DNA of 44,709 nt from an uncultured Lachnospiraceae bacterium (GCA_947629545.1 CANREE010000012.1:1-44709); one strand, 5' to 3'; shown: positions 1 through 8,538, counted from the stretch's first letter. A program made the numbers and translations. The notes: a model not told the origin generated them from the sequence alone.

Positions 1-705
1 TGGACGGAGGACGGCTGGTTTGTGGTCAATGAGGGCCGGGGGCCGAGCCTTGCGCAGACCGCGCCGGATCTGCCGGAATGTGTTTTCGAGAGAAATCTGT
101 TTGACGATTTCAATAGTGATATTTTGAATCTGGAATGGGAGTTCGTCCGCAACCCGGACAACGGTTCCTGGTCCCTGACGGAGCGGCCGGGGTACCTGCG
201 GATCTGGACCGGCGACGGGCAGCTGTTTGAACGCCGGGCGAAGAATACGCTGCTTCGGAGGGAACAGGAACTTAACTATCGGGCTGAGACGAAGCTGGAA
301 TTTGCGCCGGACCGGGATGGGGAACAGGCCGGTCTTACCTGCTATTACAGTACGGCAACCTACGTTCGCTGCGCGGTCTGCTGGGAAGACGGCAGGAAGC
401 TTAGGCTGGTCATCAATCGGAACCGTGGCGAGGAGCTGATCGCGGAGGTGAAGGATCTGCCGGAAGGTCCTGTATGGATCGCGGTGGAGGTGAAGGGGCT
501 GACGAGAACCTTTTCTTACAGCTGCGACGGGAAGAACTGGGAGACGGTCGGCGTTCTGGAAAACTGCGTCTATCTCTGCGACGAGGGCGTGCCGGACGAC
601 AGAAAACGCCATACGGGGACCCTGGTGGGGATCTATGCCAACAACGGCGGCTGCGGCAGCAGGAAAGCGGCGGATTTCGATTATTTCCGGTATGAAGATG
701 ATTAA
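1..705 (+). CDS. C-terminal part of a glycoside hydrolase family 43 protein (partial, 5' end outside window)
   Basis: The frame is open from base 1 and the start codon lies upstream. The first residues (WTEDGWFVVNEG) resemble the segment linking the five-bladed catalytic propeller of GH43 beta-xylosidases/arabinofuranosidases to their C-terminal domain. From about residue 35 to the end the protein looks like the concanavalin-A-like beta-sandwich of GH43 enzymes: FDDFNSDILNLEWEFVRNP, later a CYYSTATYVRC segment, and a closing ADFDYFRYEDD strand. The catalytic acids are not in the window, so the substrate cannot be stated; xylan or arabinoxylan oligosaccharides are typical. No signal peptide can be judged. 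The next gene is 231 bp away and unrelated. Confidence 0.75.
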   Translation, partial: WTEDGWFVVNEGRGPSLAQTAPDLPECVFERNLFDDFNSDILNLEWEFVRNPDNGSWSLTERPGYLRIWTGDGQLFERRAKNTLLRREQELNYRAETKLEFAPDRDGEQAGLTCYYSTATYVRCAVCWEDGRKLRLVINRNRGEELIAEVKDLPEGPVWIAVEVKGLTRTFSYSCDGKNWETVGVLENCVYLCDEGVPDDRKRHTGTLVGIYANNGGCGSRKAADFDYFRYEDD

Positions 706-793
706 TGGAGGCATTTTCCGGCAAGCAGAGAACAGATGACGGAACCGTTTGGCGCGGGGGCGCGGAAATTTGCCGGATCAACGTATAATTTAC

Positions 794-822
794 TTGCCAG
801 ACGGCGGAATCAGTGTTAAGAT
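794..822 (+). promoter_or_regulatory. Candidate promoter of yebC
   Basis: TTGCCA (794-799) and TAAGAT (817-822) are separated by 17 bp. This gives a leader of about 110 nt before the yebC start. A TATAAT at 784-789 lacks a good -35 box. The call rests on consensus match only. Confidence 0.45.
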
Positions 823-936
823 AAATCAGGTATGCCGGCGGGCATATAAAAGCAGTATTGCCCCTGCGACAGTCCGATGCCGGCTGTAACGATAAAGCAT
901 TGAGAGCAAGTGCAGAAAGAAAAGGAGTGTTATTCC

Positions 937-1665
937 ATGTCAGGACATTCGAAGTTTTCCAATATCAAGCGTAAGAAGGAGAAGAACGATGCTGCCAAAG
1001 GCAAGATCTTCACGATCATTGGACGTGAGATTGCCGTCGCTGTTAAGGAAGGCGGAGCCGACCCGGCCAGCAACTCCAAGCTGCGCGATGCCATTGCCAA
1101 GGCGAAAGCCAACAACATGCCCAACGACACGATCGACCGCGGCATCAAGAAGGCGGCCGGCGATGCGAACGCCGTTAACTATGAGAGCCTTACGTATGAG
1201 GGCTACGGGCCTGGCGGTGTTGCCATTATTGTGGATACCCTGACTGATAATAAGAATCGTACTGCGGCCAACGTTCGCGCCGCGTTCACCAAGGGCGGAG
1301 GCAATGTAGGCGCTCAGGGCAGCGTGTCTTACTTATTTGATAAGAAGGGGCAGATCATCGTCGATAAGGAAGAGTGTGAGATGGACGCTGACGAGCTGAT
1401 GATGGCGGCTCTCGACGCCGGGGCGGAGGATTTCGCCGAGGAGGACGAAAGCTACGAGATCTACACGGCGCCTGATGATTTCAGCGCGGTCCGCGAGGCG
1501 CTGGAGGCGGCTGGTATTCCGATGCTGGAGGCGGAGGTAACCATGATCCCCCAGACCTGGGTGGAGGTTGCCGATGAGGAGAACCTTAAGAAGCTCAACC
1601 GCATTTTGGATATGTTGGATGATGATGACGATGTGCAGGCGGTTTATCATAACTGGGATGAATGA
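937..1665 (+). CDS. yebC: YebC/PmpR family DNA-binding protein
   Basis: This 242-residue protein matches the full length of the YebC/TACO1 family. The N-terminus [18 protein letters not shown] is the family signature, followed by the acidic second and third domains and an Asp-rich end ([18 protein letters not shown]). Family members act either as transcriptional regulators or, more recently, as ribosome-associated factors that relieve stalling at proline stretches; the sequence does not decide between these. The start was set at ATG 937 because AAGGAG lies 9 nt upstream and the family signature begins there; an in-frame GTG at 910 precedes that ribosome site. It is monocistronic, ending at a hairpin terminator. 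Confidence 0.95.
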   Translation: MSGHSKFSNIKRKKEKNDAAKGKIFTIIGREIAVAVKEGGADPASNSKLRDAIAKAKANNMPNDTIDRGIKKAAGDANAVNYESLTYEGYGPGGVAIIVDTLTDNKNRTAANVRAAFTKGGGNVGAQGSVSYLFDKKGQIIVDKEECEMDADELMMAALDAGAEDFAEEDESYEIYTAPDDFSAVREALEAAGIPMLEAEVTMIPQTWVEVADEENLKKLNRILDMLDDDDDVQAVYHNWDE

Positions 1666-1747
1666 TGCGGAGAATATGCTGCTGCATAAATAAAGTACGG
1701 TTTTCATGCGGTGGCTTCCTGCCGTAAAGGAATGTGAATGAAATCAG

Positions 1748-1788
1748 AAACTGCTTCTTCGGCACGGTGTTCGGAGGAGCAGTTTTTG
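1748..1788 (+). terminator. Rho-independent terminator of yebC
   Basis: The arms AAACTGCTTCTTCG and CGGAGGAGCAGTTT pair over 14 positions with G-U pairs and are followed by a T run. It lies between yebC and the response regulator, and argues against an ATG at 1738 as the regulator start. Confidence 0.8.
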
Positions 1789-1815
1789 CAAATTGGAATA
1801 GCAGGGGGAAAAGCT

Positions 1816-2484
1816 GTGAGAATTCTGGTGGCGGAGGATGCGAAGGACTTAAACCGCCTGATCGTAAAGACACTCACGAAGGCGGGTTACAGCGTGGACG
1901 GCTGTTTTAACGGCGAGGAGGCGCTGGACTACGCCGGCGGCGCAGAGTACGACGCGCTGATTCTGGATATTATGATGCCGAAGCTGGACGGCTATCAGGT
2001 GCTTAGCCGCCTGCGACAGCAGGGAAGCGATGTGCCGGTGCTGTTTCTGACGGCCCGCGACGCGGTGAGCGACCGGGTGAAGGGGCTTGATATGGGGGCG
2101 GACGATTATCTGGTGAAGCCTTTTGATTTCGACGAGCTGCTGGCCAGGATCCGTGCGATGACCAGAAAGCGGGCGGGCAGCAGAAGCAATGTCTTAAGCT
2201 ATGCGGGGCTGTCCGTAGACACAGAACGCAGGACAGTCACGCGGGACGGGAAGGAGATCGCGCTGCTGCCGAAGGAGTACACGATTCTGGAATATATGAT
2301 CCGCAACCAGGGCATCGTGCTGTCGCGGGAGCAGATGGAGGATAAGATCTGGAACTACGAGTATTCGGGAAGCTCGAACAATATCGACGTCTATATCAGC
2401 CGTTTGCGCAGAAAGCTCGACGACGGCTTTGAGAAGAAGCTGATCCATACGATCCGCGGCGTGGGGTGGGTATTGCGAGAGTAA
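1816..2484 (+). CDS. OmpR/PhoB family response regulator
   Basis: This 222-residue regulator has a receiver domain at about 1-115 and a winged-helix DNA-binding domain at about 125-220. Visible phosphorylation residues are the acidic pair E7/D8, the acceptor Asp51 (LDIMMPKLDGY), Thr79 (FLTARD) and Lys101 (LVKPFDF). The C-terminal domain ends with the typical VYISRLRRKLD and IRGVGWVLRE. The GTG at 1816 was chosen: it follows an AGGGGG purine run and begins directly at the receiver fold, whereas the upstream ATG at 1738 would place a terminator inside the gene. It pairs with the kinase downstream; the likely target is the PepSY lipoprotein promoter near 4150. Confidence 0.93.
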   Translation: MRILVAEDAKDLNRLIVKTLTKAGYSVDGCFNGEEALDYAGGAEYDALILDIMMPKLDGYQVLSRLRQQGSDVPVLFLTARDAVSDRVKGLDMGADDYLVKPFDFDELLARIRAMTRKRAGSRSNVLSYAGLSVDTERRTVTRDGKEIALLPKEYTILEYMIRNQGIVLSREQMEDKIWNYEYSGSSNNIDVYISRLRRKLDDGFEKKLIHTIRGVGWVLRE

Positions 2485-2600
2485 GCGTGCGAGGCGCGGA
2501 TGAGGAACCTGCGAGGCGGAGTATGGCTGAGAACTTGCGTGATGGGCGTGGCCGAAGAATCTGAGTGCGAGGCAGGGCTGCGAACCTGTGTAGCGCGCCG
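2485..2600 (+). repeat. Degenerate ~26-bp tandem repeat between regulator and kinase
   Basis: About four imperfect units begin at 2488, 2510, 2536 and 2562. Each starts TGCG or TGAG and ends in a GAACC, GAACT or GAATC element. The region separates two genes that are normally adjacent or overlapping. No gene is evident in it. Confidence 0.55.
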
Positions 2601-2648
2601 GTGACGGCGTTCAGCAGAGAGGGCTGGAAACGCAGAGAGGATAAAAAG

Positions 2649-4112
2649 ATGAAGGTCATAAGAAACCGATCGGTCAAATGGAAGATCACATGGTGGCTGA
2701 CGCTCCTGATGGCGCTGCTCTCAGGTCTTCTTCTGATGTTCATGCTGACGATCAGCCGTTCTGTGACTACGCGGACAAGCATGAACCAGCTGAGCCGGAC
2801 CATGCGGGACAATGCGGCCCGGATCGCCTACACGGACGGCAGACTGCAGATCGAAGACGGTTTCCAGTTTTATCTGGGCGGCGTATCCACGCTGGTCTAC
2901 AGCCGCGGCGGCGCGCTGATGGCCGGGCAGCTGCCGGTTTCATTTTCCACAGACGAGCCTTTTGAAAATGGGAGCCTGCGGACCGTTTCCGCGGGAGGAA
3001 ACCGGTATCTGATGCTGGATCTGTGGATCCCCTCCGGCTGGGAGGACGGCGTGTGGCTGCGGGGTCTTCTGGAACTGCCGGAGGACCGGTACGGAACGAA
3101 TAATATCCTGCGCGTGGCGTCGGTAGCACTTCCGCTGTTCATTCTGCTGGCGGCCGCAGGCGGTTATCTGATCGTGCGGCGGTCATTCCGGCCGCTGGAT
3201 CAGATCAGTGCGACCGCGTCGGCCATCAGCGAGGCGAAGGATTTGTCACGGCGGATTGGGCTGCCGCCGGGAAAGGACGAGTTTTCGCGGCTGGCAGAGA
3301 CGTTTGACAGCCTGTTTGAACGGCTGGAGCGTTCCTTCGAGGCGGAGAGCCAGTTTACCGCCGACGCCTCCCACGAACTGCGCACGCCGGTGTCCATCAT
3401 CAGAGGCGCCTGCGAGTACGGCATGAAATACGACGAGACAGCGGAGGAGCGGAAGGAAACGCTGGAAATGATCCACCGTCAGACTGTGAAAATGTCGGAA
3501 CTGATCACACAGCTTCTCAGCATGACGCGTCTGGAGCAGGGAACCGAGCTGCCGGAGATGACGGAGCTTAATTTGACGGCGCTGGCGGAGAGCGTGGTGG
3601 AAGAGATGGCGGCGGATTACGGGGAGGAGCGGTTGCAGTTTGCTGCGGAAGAGCCCGCGAAGTCCCCGGAAGATACGGATATTCAGGGATGTGCGGACAC
3701 GGAGGAATATGCCGGAAAAGCGGAAACGCGTGCCGGTCTTTCTATGGTCCGCGGCGACGCGGCGCTTCTGACCCGCCTTCTGCGGAATCTGATCGACAAT
3801 GGTTTCAAATACGGCAGGCCGGATGGTCATGTGTGGGTATCCGTGTCTGGGGAGAACGGAGAAGTTCTTCTGAAAGTGCGCGACGACGGCATTGGTATCC
3901 CGCCGGAGCATCAGGAGAAGATCTGGCAGCGGTTCTATCAGGTGGATCCGTCCCGCGGTGAGGCTTCCGGTGCGGGACTGGGCCTTGCCATGGTCAGCCA
4001 GATCGCCCGGCTGCACGGCGGATCCATGTCGCTTGAGAGTGTCCCGGATGCCGGGAGCGTCTTTACGCTGCATTTGCCGGCATATTTGCCGGAAGTTTCT
4101 TACGAATTTTGA
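2649..4112 (+). CDS. Membrane sensor histidine kinase
   Basis: This 487-residue kinase is the partner of the preceding regulator. It has transmembrane helix 1 at about 12-35, an extracellular sensor of roughly 120 residues, transmembrane helix 2 at about 156-176, a HAMP linker at about 178-232, and a dimerisation domain with the H-box SHELRTP (His242). The ATPase domain shows the N-box LLRNLIDNGFKYG, G1 DDGIGI, the F-box-like IWQRFYQ and G2 GAGLGLAMV. An insert of about 35 residues rich in acidic residues (around 335-370) precedes the N-box. The start at ATG 2649 has GAGAGGA a few bases upstream; a GTG at 2565 would prepend a non-homologous stretch inside the repeat region. Confidence 0.92.
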   Translation: MKVIRNRSVKWKITWWLTLLMALLSGLLLMFMLTISRSVTTRTSMNQLSRTMRDNAARIAYTDGRLQIEDGFQFYLGGVSTLVYSRGGALMAGQLPVSFSTDEPFENGSLRTVSAGGNRYLMLDLWIPSGWEDGVWLRGLLELPEDRYGTNNILRVASVALPLFILLAAAGGYLIVRRSFRPLDQISATASAISEAKDLSRRIGLPPGKDEFSRLAETFDSLFERLERSFEAESQFTADASHELRTPVSIIRGACEYGMKYDETAEERKETLEMIHRQTVKMSELITQLLSMTRLEQGTELPEMTELNLTALAESVVEEMAADYGEERLQFAAEEPAKSPEDTDIQGCADTEEYAGKAETRAGLSMVRGDAALLTRLLRNLIDNGFKYGRPDGHVWVSVSGENGEVLLKVRDDGIGIPPEHQEKIWQRFYQVDPSRGEASGAGLGLAMVSQIARLHGGSMSLESVPDAGSVFTLHLPAYLPEVSYEF

Positions 4113-4146
4113 GATAGAAAGAGTGCCGCCATAAAAAACATGCTGA

Positions 4147-4180
4147 ATTTCATGTAGATTTCATAATCCCCGTTTAGAAT
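4147..4180 (+). promoter_or_regulatory. Promoter of the PepSY lipoprotein with an 11-bp-spaced direct repeat (candidate response-regulator site)
   Basis: ATTTCAT occurs at 4147-4153 and again at 4158-4164, start-to-start 11 bp, which is one helical turn. It lies just upstream of a TAGAAT -10 box (4175-4180) that has no good -35 box. This is the geometry at which OmpR/PhoB proteins activate transcription. The site sits immediately after the kinase gene, so autoregulated control by this two-component system is the natural inference. Confidence 0.6.
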
Positions 4181-4212
4181 GAGATCAGAAAACAGCGAAG
4201 GGGGATTTTTAA
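4165..4212 (+). terminator. Long-loop hairpin doubling as read-through terminator and ribosome-site sequestering element
   Basis: AATCCCC (4165-4171) is complementary to GGGGATT (4201-4207), and TTT follows. In a transcript reading through from the kinase gene this can form a weak terminator or hide the GGGGG ribosome site of the lipoprotein. A transcript started at the lipoprotein's own promoter would begin near 4187, lack the left arm and leave the site free. Confidence 0.35.
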
Positions 4213-4213
4213 T

Positions 4214-5416
4214 ATGAAGAATACCAGTAAGCGAAACGGAAAGTTCTGTGCGCTGGCCGCGGCTGCGCTGCTGCTCGGCGGCTGCGCCCAGGGACAGGGA
4301 AAGATGGCGTATATCGGAGCGGACGCCGCGAAGAAGCAGATCCTCGCGGAGGTTGGCCTTGATGAGAGCCAGGTGACAATTAACAGCGTTGATATGGCGA
4401 CGAAGAACGGTATGGATTACTACCGTGTAGAATTCTCTGATGCAGACGGAAACGTCTACCGGTATGATATCGAAGCACTGACCGGCAAGGTGATCGAGAG
4501 CGCCGCACAGGAAGCAGCAGCTGCGATGACCGAAACGACAGCGGCAGCGACACAGGCGATGGTCACGGAAAATGCCGCAGAAGCAGGTTCACAGCAGACC
4601 GCGCAGCCGGCACAAACCGCGAAGCAGCAGGCGCAGACATCAGACGCGGCCGGCGGCACAAAGTTAACCGCGGAAGAAGCGAAGACGAAAGCTCTGGCCC
4701 ACGCCGGAATTTCCGCTGCTGAGGCCACATTTACAAAGGCGGATCCGGACCGGGATGATGGGAGACAGGTTTATGATGTGGAGTTTTATGGCGGCGGGAA
4801 AGGATATGAATATGAGATCGACGCCTACAGCGGAGAGGTACTCAGTGTAGATATTGATCTCAGTCTCAAGCCGGCGCAGCTGACTGCGGAGACCGCAAAA
4901 GAGAAGGCTCTGGCCCACGCCGGTCTGTCCGCCTCTCAGGTAACATTTATCAGGACGGAAGCGGATCACTGGGACGACGGCCGTGCGACTTACGAGATTG
5001 AATTTTACGGAACTGACGGGACCGAATATGAATATGAGATCGACGCGAACAGCGGCGATGTGCTCAAATATGATATCGATGCGCCGTCCCGCACTTTGGA
5101 ACAGCCGCCTTCCGATCCTTCCGCCATCACTCCGAAGACATCGCCGATCGAATCAAATTCTTCGTCTGCCCCTGCCTCCACATACATGGACGCGGAAGCA
5201 GCAAAGCAGCTCGCCCTGACCCAGGTACCCGGCGCGACGGCCAGCGATATCGCTGAGTTTGAGACAGATCGCGACGACGGCCGGATCGAATACGAAGGCA
5301 AGATTTATTACGGCGGCATGGAATACGAATTCGAAATTGACGCCTACAGCGGCGCCTTCCGCAAGTGGGAATGCGAGTATGACGATGACCATCACGGTTC
5401 CCATCATATTCAGTAA
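4214..5416 (+). CDS. Lipoprotein with four PepSY domains
   Basis: This 400-residue secreted lipoprotein has an N-terminal signal and a lipobox ending LLGGC (lipidated Cys24). A first PepSY domain spans about 34-95, followed by an Ala/Thr/Gln-rich linker at about 96-150. PepSY domains 2, 3 and 4 span about 151-215, 224-289 and 325-392; each contains the DDGR...Y..E.YYGG..YEYEIDA.SG core. Domains 2 and 3 are most alike (ALAHAG). The C-terminus ends DDDHHGSHHIQ, a possible metal-binding tail. PepSY domains are thought to inhibit or bind proteases or sense envelope conditions; the exact role is unknown. It is the probable output of the upstream two-component system. Confidence 0.88.
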   Translation: MKNTSKRNGKFCALAAAALLLGGCAQGQGKMAYIGADAAKKQILAEVGLDESQVTINSVDMATKNGMDYYRVEFSDADGNVYRYDIEALTGKVIESAAQEAAAAMTETTAAATQAMVTENAAEAGSQQTAQPAQTAKQQAQTSDAAGGTKLTAEEAKTKALAHAGISAAEATFTKADPDRDDGRQVYDVEFYGGGKGYEYEIDAYSGEVLSVDIDLSLKPAQLTAETAKEKALAHAGLSASQVTFIRTEADHWDDGRATYEIEFYGTDGTEYEYEIDANSGDVLKYDIDAPSRTLEQPPSDPSAITPKTSPIESNSSSAPASTYMDAEAAKQLALTQVPGATASDIAEFETDRDDGRIEYEGKIYYGGMEYEFEIDAYSGAFRKWECEYDDDHHGSHHIQ

Positions 5417-5555
5417 GTGATCTGAATGACAGAATGGATTTTACAAAATCTTTCAGGATATATGGACGTGAAACGGATGTACTGTCCCGAAAGGCGTGCG
5501 GGAACGGGGGCAGGGCGTTGTAAGGACGCAATCTCTTGCGGCTGCACAGAGACGG

Positions 5556-5592
5556 AAAACCGCCTGGACATTCAGTTGTCAGGGCGGTTTTC
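5556..5592. terminator. Bidirectional terminator between convergent genes
   Basis: AAAACCGCC and GGCGGTTTT flank a TGGACA/TTGTCA inner stem, giving a strong hairpin with a TTTT end on both strands. It serves the PepSY lipoprotein (plus) and the GH5-like gene (minus). Elsewhere in 5417-5649 I see only a small CGCAA/TTGCG stem and no gene. Confidence 0.8.
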
Positions 5593-5649
5593 ATTCTCAG
5601 TACGTACAATATGAGATTTGCTGCCTTAATCGAACGGCTCCGTCAGTTC

Positions 5650-7995
5650 TTACTCCTTTAACGTGTGTTTGCGGAAGGTCTCCAAAAGCTCTTTACAGAC
5701 CTTAATTGTCTCGACGTGGTCGCTAAAGTCATAGGTAATATCCTCTACCGTCGAGCCTTTCCACTGGGATTGATTGCCAAAGAGGATGATAAGGTGTTTG
5801 GGAAAAATATTATAAGTTTCACAGTAACACCAGCCCAGGTCATATTTTTCCATCATATTCAACATTTCTTCATGATAGGCGCAGATGGGATCGATATCCC
5901 AATACACCCCTGTTCCAAAGCAGCCGAATTCATTTACCATGAAGCCAACGCTGTATTTTTGCGCAATCGAATGGTAAGCCTTGACGGATTTCTCATAAAT
6001 AAGATCCATATCATAGGCAGTGCCCTCGCTGTTTGCGTAAGTGCCGTCGCTGTTGACCACTAACGGCAGGGGATCGGATCGATCCGGAAAGTCGCAGGTG
6101 TCTGAGGGCATCATCGTTACTTTCTGTCCGTTCCCTTCTATGATAATCGTATCAGGCCGGGCATACCCATTCCGTATCCATAGATCAATCTGCTTTGTAC
6201 CTTCAGGAATATCCGTGGAATAGAGCGTATCGCCATAATAGTAATCCCCGTTATCGCCGGGAACGCCGTCGTCGATGCGGATGGTTTCCAATAATTCCCC
6301 GTCTGCAAATATTTCTGCAGATGTCTGGTTGTCAGATGTCCAGATGTGGAATGACAGCTTACAGCCGGAAATGGCTCCGGTGATCGTCAGGGGAGCATGA
6401 CCGTCGCAAATCTGCCCCATGGGGAAGACCGGCTGGGGATGGGTCACCTCCGCATAGGGGTTTGTGTCCGTATAGTCGAACTGCGCTGTTGCAATCAGAC
6501 CCGGAATATAACTGTGACAGCCGATGGCTATTCCCAGAGCGGCTATCGCATCGACCGATTCCTCCGGAGGGTTGCCTGCAAAGGAATACAGCAGTACGCG
6601 TTCAGGGTCAGCGTTCCAAATCACGTCCCGAACAGAGGAGATGCCTTCAATCGCAGTGTTAAAGTCCAGCTCGTCCGGCTGCCCATGGCCCAGCGGCTCA
6701 ATCTCATTGCACAAATCAAAGCTCAGGTATTTGGAGGAAATGCCTGCGTATCGTTTTGCCAGCATTTCCCAATAACTTCTGGTAACCTGCCATTCCGCCT
6801 CTGAAACCGGCATTGCGGAGTCGCGCTTGCTGTTTCCGTTCACATCCTGATAGTAAATCATGGAGATTTGCAGATGAACTCCATATTTGATACACCATGC
6901 AAGCAGCTGATCCAGATCCTTTAATTCACATTGGTTGATCTGATCCCAGGCTTCCGGATAGTCAGGGTATCGCAGGGTTTCGAAGTCGAAAAAGAGCCGC
7001 GTGAAGTTGAACCCATTTTCTGCCAGAAACCGGATATCTGCTTCGCGGAAATGAAGATGGAAAAGACCGGAGCTGTTCTTAGGGACACTCAGTCCTGAAC
7101 CCTTCCATGCAGTGGGCAGTTTATCTTGTTTCACTTCCGGCAGATTGGATTCCCTATTCAACAGCTCATCCGTGATAATGTCCCTGTCATAAGTCCCGGC
7201 TTCGGCAATGGAGATATAATCGCGCCAATTCGGATCCAGTTCGACCTGACAATAATCTGCCATACGTACGATAGACCGGATTGCATCATCTCTGGTAAAT
7301 GGGGCCTGCAAGCGAAGAGACTTGTTTTCATCGAATTCAAACATCATTTTCCCGCTGACAGGTGACATAACATCCGGGAACGTGCATACAGCGCCCCAGA
7401 TATAGTTTGCTCCAAAAATATCATAAACAATTTTCTCATCTGCCCCGTCAGGAAAATAGGCATATTCCCATGACAGCTCTTTCATCTGGCTGTTTATTAG
7501 TTCAGGGTCGCGCCAAATGTCATATTCCGGCTGAAGATTTTCATCAATGTATCCGGAGACATGGTCGTGGCTGTATCCCATCATCACCCAGGCATAGGAC
7601 AGCATCAAAAAGCCGTCCTCCCTCTTCATTTCATCAGAAGCTTCACTGGCCAGTTTGACGATCTCTTTCCATTCGTCTACTCTGCTTTCATCCCACAATT
7701 CAATAAATCGTGTGGTGATAGCACTATACTCCTGAAAAGTGACAGGCGCATCCATATCTTTCAGCCAGCCATCCAGAATAAAGCCTGCTTTTTGAGCCCG
7801 CTGCAATTCATCGTCAAGTGTGGGTTCTTTCGGTTCTTCCGCCGGGGGCGGATTGGGAACGACGCTTTCCGTTATCGGCACAGGCGCAGAGGTCGTACCC
7901 TCCGGTTTGACCTTCGATGTCCCGCATCCTGTCAAAGTACTCAGGGTCAGGCCCAGGGCCAGTACGATTGAGAAGATTCGCCTACAGTGTTTCAT
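5650..7995 (-). CDS. Large lipoprotein with a GH5-like (cellulase/mannanase clan) catalytic domain
   Basis: This 781-residue protein has a signal peptide with lipobox LTGC (Cys24), then a Pro/Glu-rich linker. An N-terminal helical region of about 50-270 has no family I recognise. A TIM-barrel of the GH5/clan GH-A type starts near 300. The likely acid/base is Glu431 in FDLCNEIEP and the likely nucleophile is Glu689 in FMVNEFGCFG. Between them, at about 540-645, a beta-rich insert (SFHIWTSDNQTSAEIFADGEL) looks like a small carbohydrate-binding sandwich. Conserved barrel text includes FNFTRLFFDFE and YGVHLQISMIYY. The start at ATG 7995 has GGAGGGG six bases upstream. It is probably a surface beta-glycanase; substrate unknown. 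Confidence 0.75.
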   Translation of the reverse strand: MKHCRRIFSIVLALGLTLSTLTGCGTSKVKPEGTTSAPVPITESVVPNPPPAEEPKEPTLDDELQRAQKAGFILDGWLKDMDAPVTFQEYSAITTRFIELWDESRVDEWKEIVKLASEASDEMKREDGFLMLSYAWVMMGYSHDHVSGYIDENLQPEYDIWRDPELINSQMKELSWEYAYFPDGADEKIVYDIFGANYIWGAVCTFPDVMSPVSGKMMFEFDENKSLRLQAPFTRDDAIRSIVRMADYCQVELDPNWRDYISIAEAGTYDRDIITDELLNRESNLPEVKQDKLPTAWKGSGLSVPKNSSGLFHLHFREADIRFLAENGFNFTRLFFDFETLRYPDYPEAWDQINQCELKDLDQLLAWCIKYGVHLQISMIYYQDVNGNSKRDSAMPVSEAEWQVTRSYWEMLAKRYAGISSKYLSFDLCNEIEPLGHGQPDELDFNTAIEGISSVRDVIWNADPERVLLYSFAGNPPEESVDAIAALGIAIGCHSYIPGLIATAQFDYTDTNPYAEVTHPQPVFPMGQICDGHAPLTITGAISGCKLSFHIWTSDNQTSAEIFADGELLETIRIDDGVPGDNGDYYYGDTLYSTDIPEGTKQIDLWIRNGYARPDTIIIEGNGQKVTMMPSDTCDFPDRSDPLPLVVNSDGTYANSEGTAYDMDLIYEKSVKAYHSIAQKYSVGFMVNEFGCFGTGVYWDIDPICAYHEEMLNMMEKYDLGWCYCETYNIFPKHLIILFGNQSQWKGSTVEDITYDFSDHVETIKVCKELLETFRKHTLKE

Positions 7996-8052
7996 TCATT
8001 TCCCCTCCTGCAAAATATCCTATATAGCAATTCAGCTGAAGCACTTGCATTG

Positions 8053-8081
8053 ATTGTACCATAGCACATTTCATATTGCAA
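8053..8081 (-). promoter_or_regulatory. Promoter of the GH5-like lipoprotein gene
   Basis: On the minus strand TTGCAA (8076-8081) is followed after 17 bp by TACAAT (8053-8058), with a TGG just before the -10 that resembles an extended -10. The leader is about 50 nt. Confidence 0.65.
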
Positions 8082-8154
8082 TCGACACTTACAATATCCC
8101 CGCTCCCCCGCTCCCGACTGCAGGATTACAATATCCCCGCTTCCGGCAAATCCA

Positions 8155-8360
8155 GCGCAGGCGGCCCTACTTCTTCTGCGGTGAATTTTTGCGAGCGGCC
8201 AAAGCACTTAGTGAGCAGTGATTTGCCTTGTCACGAAAAATGGGGTTGTCTGAGCGAAGCGAGTTCCCCATTTTTCGTGACGCTTTTCGCAAATCGCTGC
8301 GAACTTAGTGCTTTCCCGCGAGCAAATCCTGAACCGCAGAAGAAGTAGGGCCGCCTGCGC
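8155..8360. repeat. 206-bp imperfect palindrome (cruciform/long hairpin element)
   Basis: The outer arms 8155-8182 and 8333-8360 are perfectly complementary over 28 bp. Inner arms continue with AAAGCACT(T/A)AGT, then GCAG(T/C)GATTTGC, and finally GTCACGAAAAATGGGG (8230-8245) facing CCCCATTTTTCGTGAC (8267-8282). About 20 bases (TTGTCTGAGCGAAGCGAGTT) form the loop. It lies in the 599-bp gene-free interval between the GH5-like gene and hydA. No open frame in it looks coding. It resembles a non-autonomous repeat, but family membership cannot be judged from one copy. Confidence 0.85.
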
Positions 8361-8461
8361 GTATCTCCCGCGACCATATACCCCAACCGACTCTGCAGGC
8401 GTGCAACCTCCCGAACCCGCAAGGACCCGCAAGCCGATCCATGCTCATCCGCTCAGCCCCA

Positions 8462-8501
8462 CCATGCAGGCAAGGCGTCACCGCCGCTTTTGCCTGCATG
8501 G
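8462..8501. repeat. 12-bp perfect stem-loop downstream of hydA
   Basis: CCATGCAGGCAA (8462-8473) faces TTGCCTGCATGG (8490-8501). The loop contains GCGTCACCGCC, the same 11 bases found in the loop of the hydA terminator at 8553-8563. There is no T run, so it is a second stabilising or backup structure rather than a classical terminator. Confidence 0.6.
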
Positions 8502-8538
8502 AAATACAAACAGTGCGTCCCCCCGCCCTGTTTGCATA

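Noticed and set aside
1738-1815. Upstream ATG start for the response regulator
   Set aside because: The extra 26 codons are the terminator of yebC; GTG 1816 has the ribosome site and starts at the receiver fold.
5426-5614. Small plus-strand frame after the PepSY gene
   Set aside because: It runs through the terminator hairpin, has no ribosome site and has Cys/Arg-rich random-like composition.
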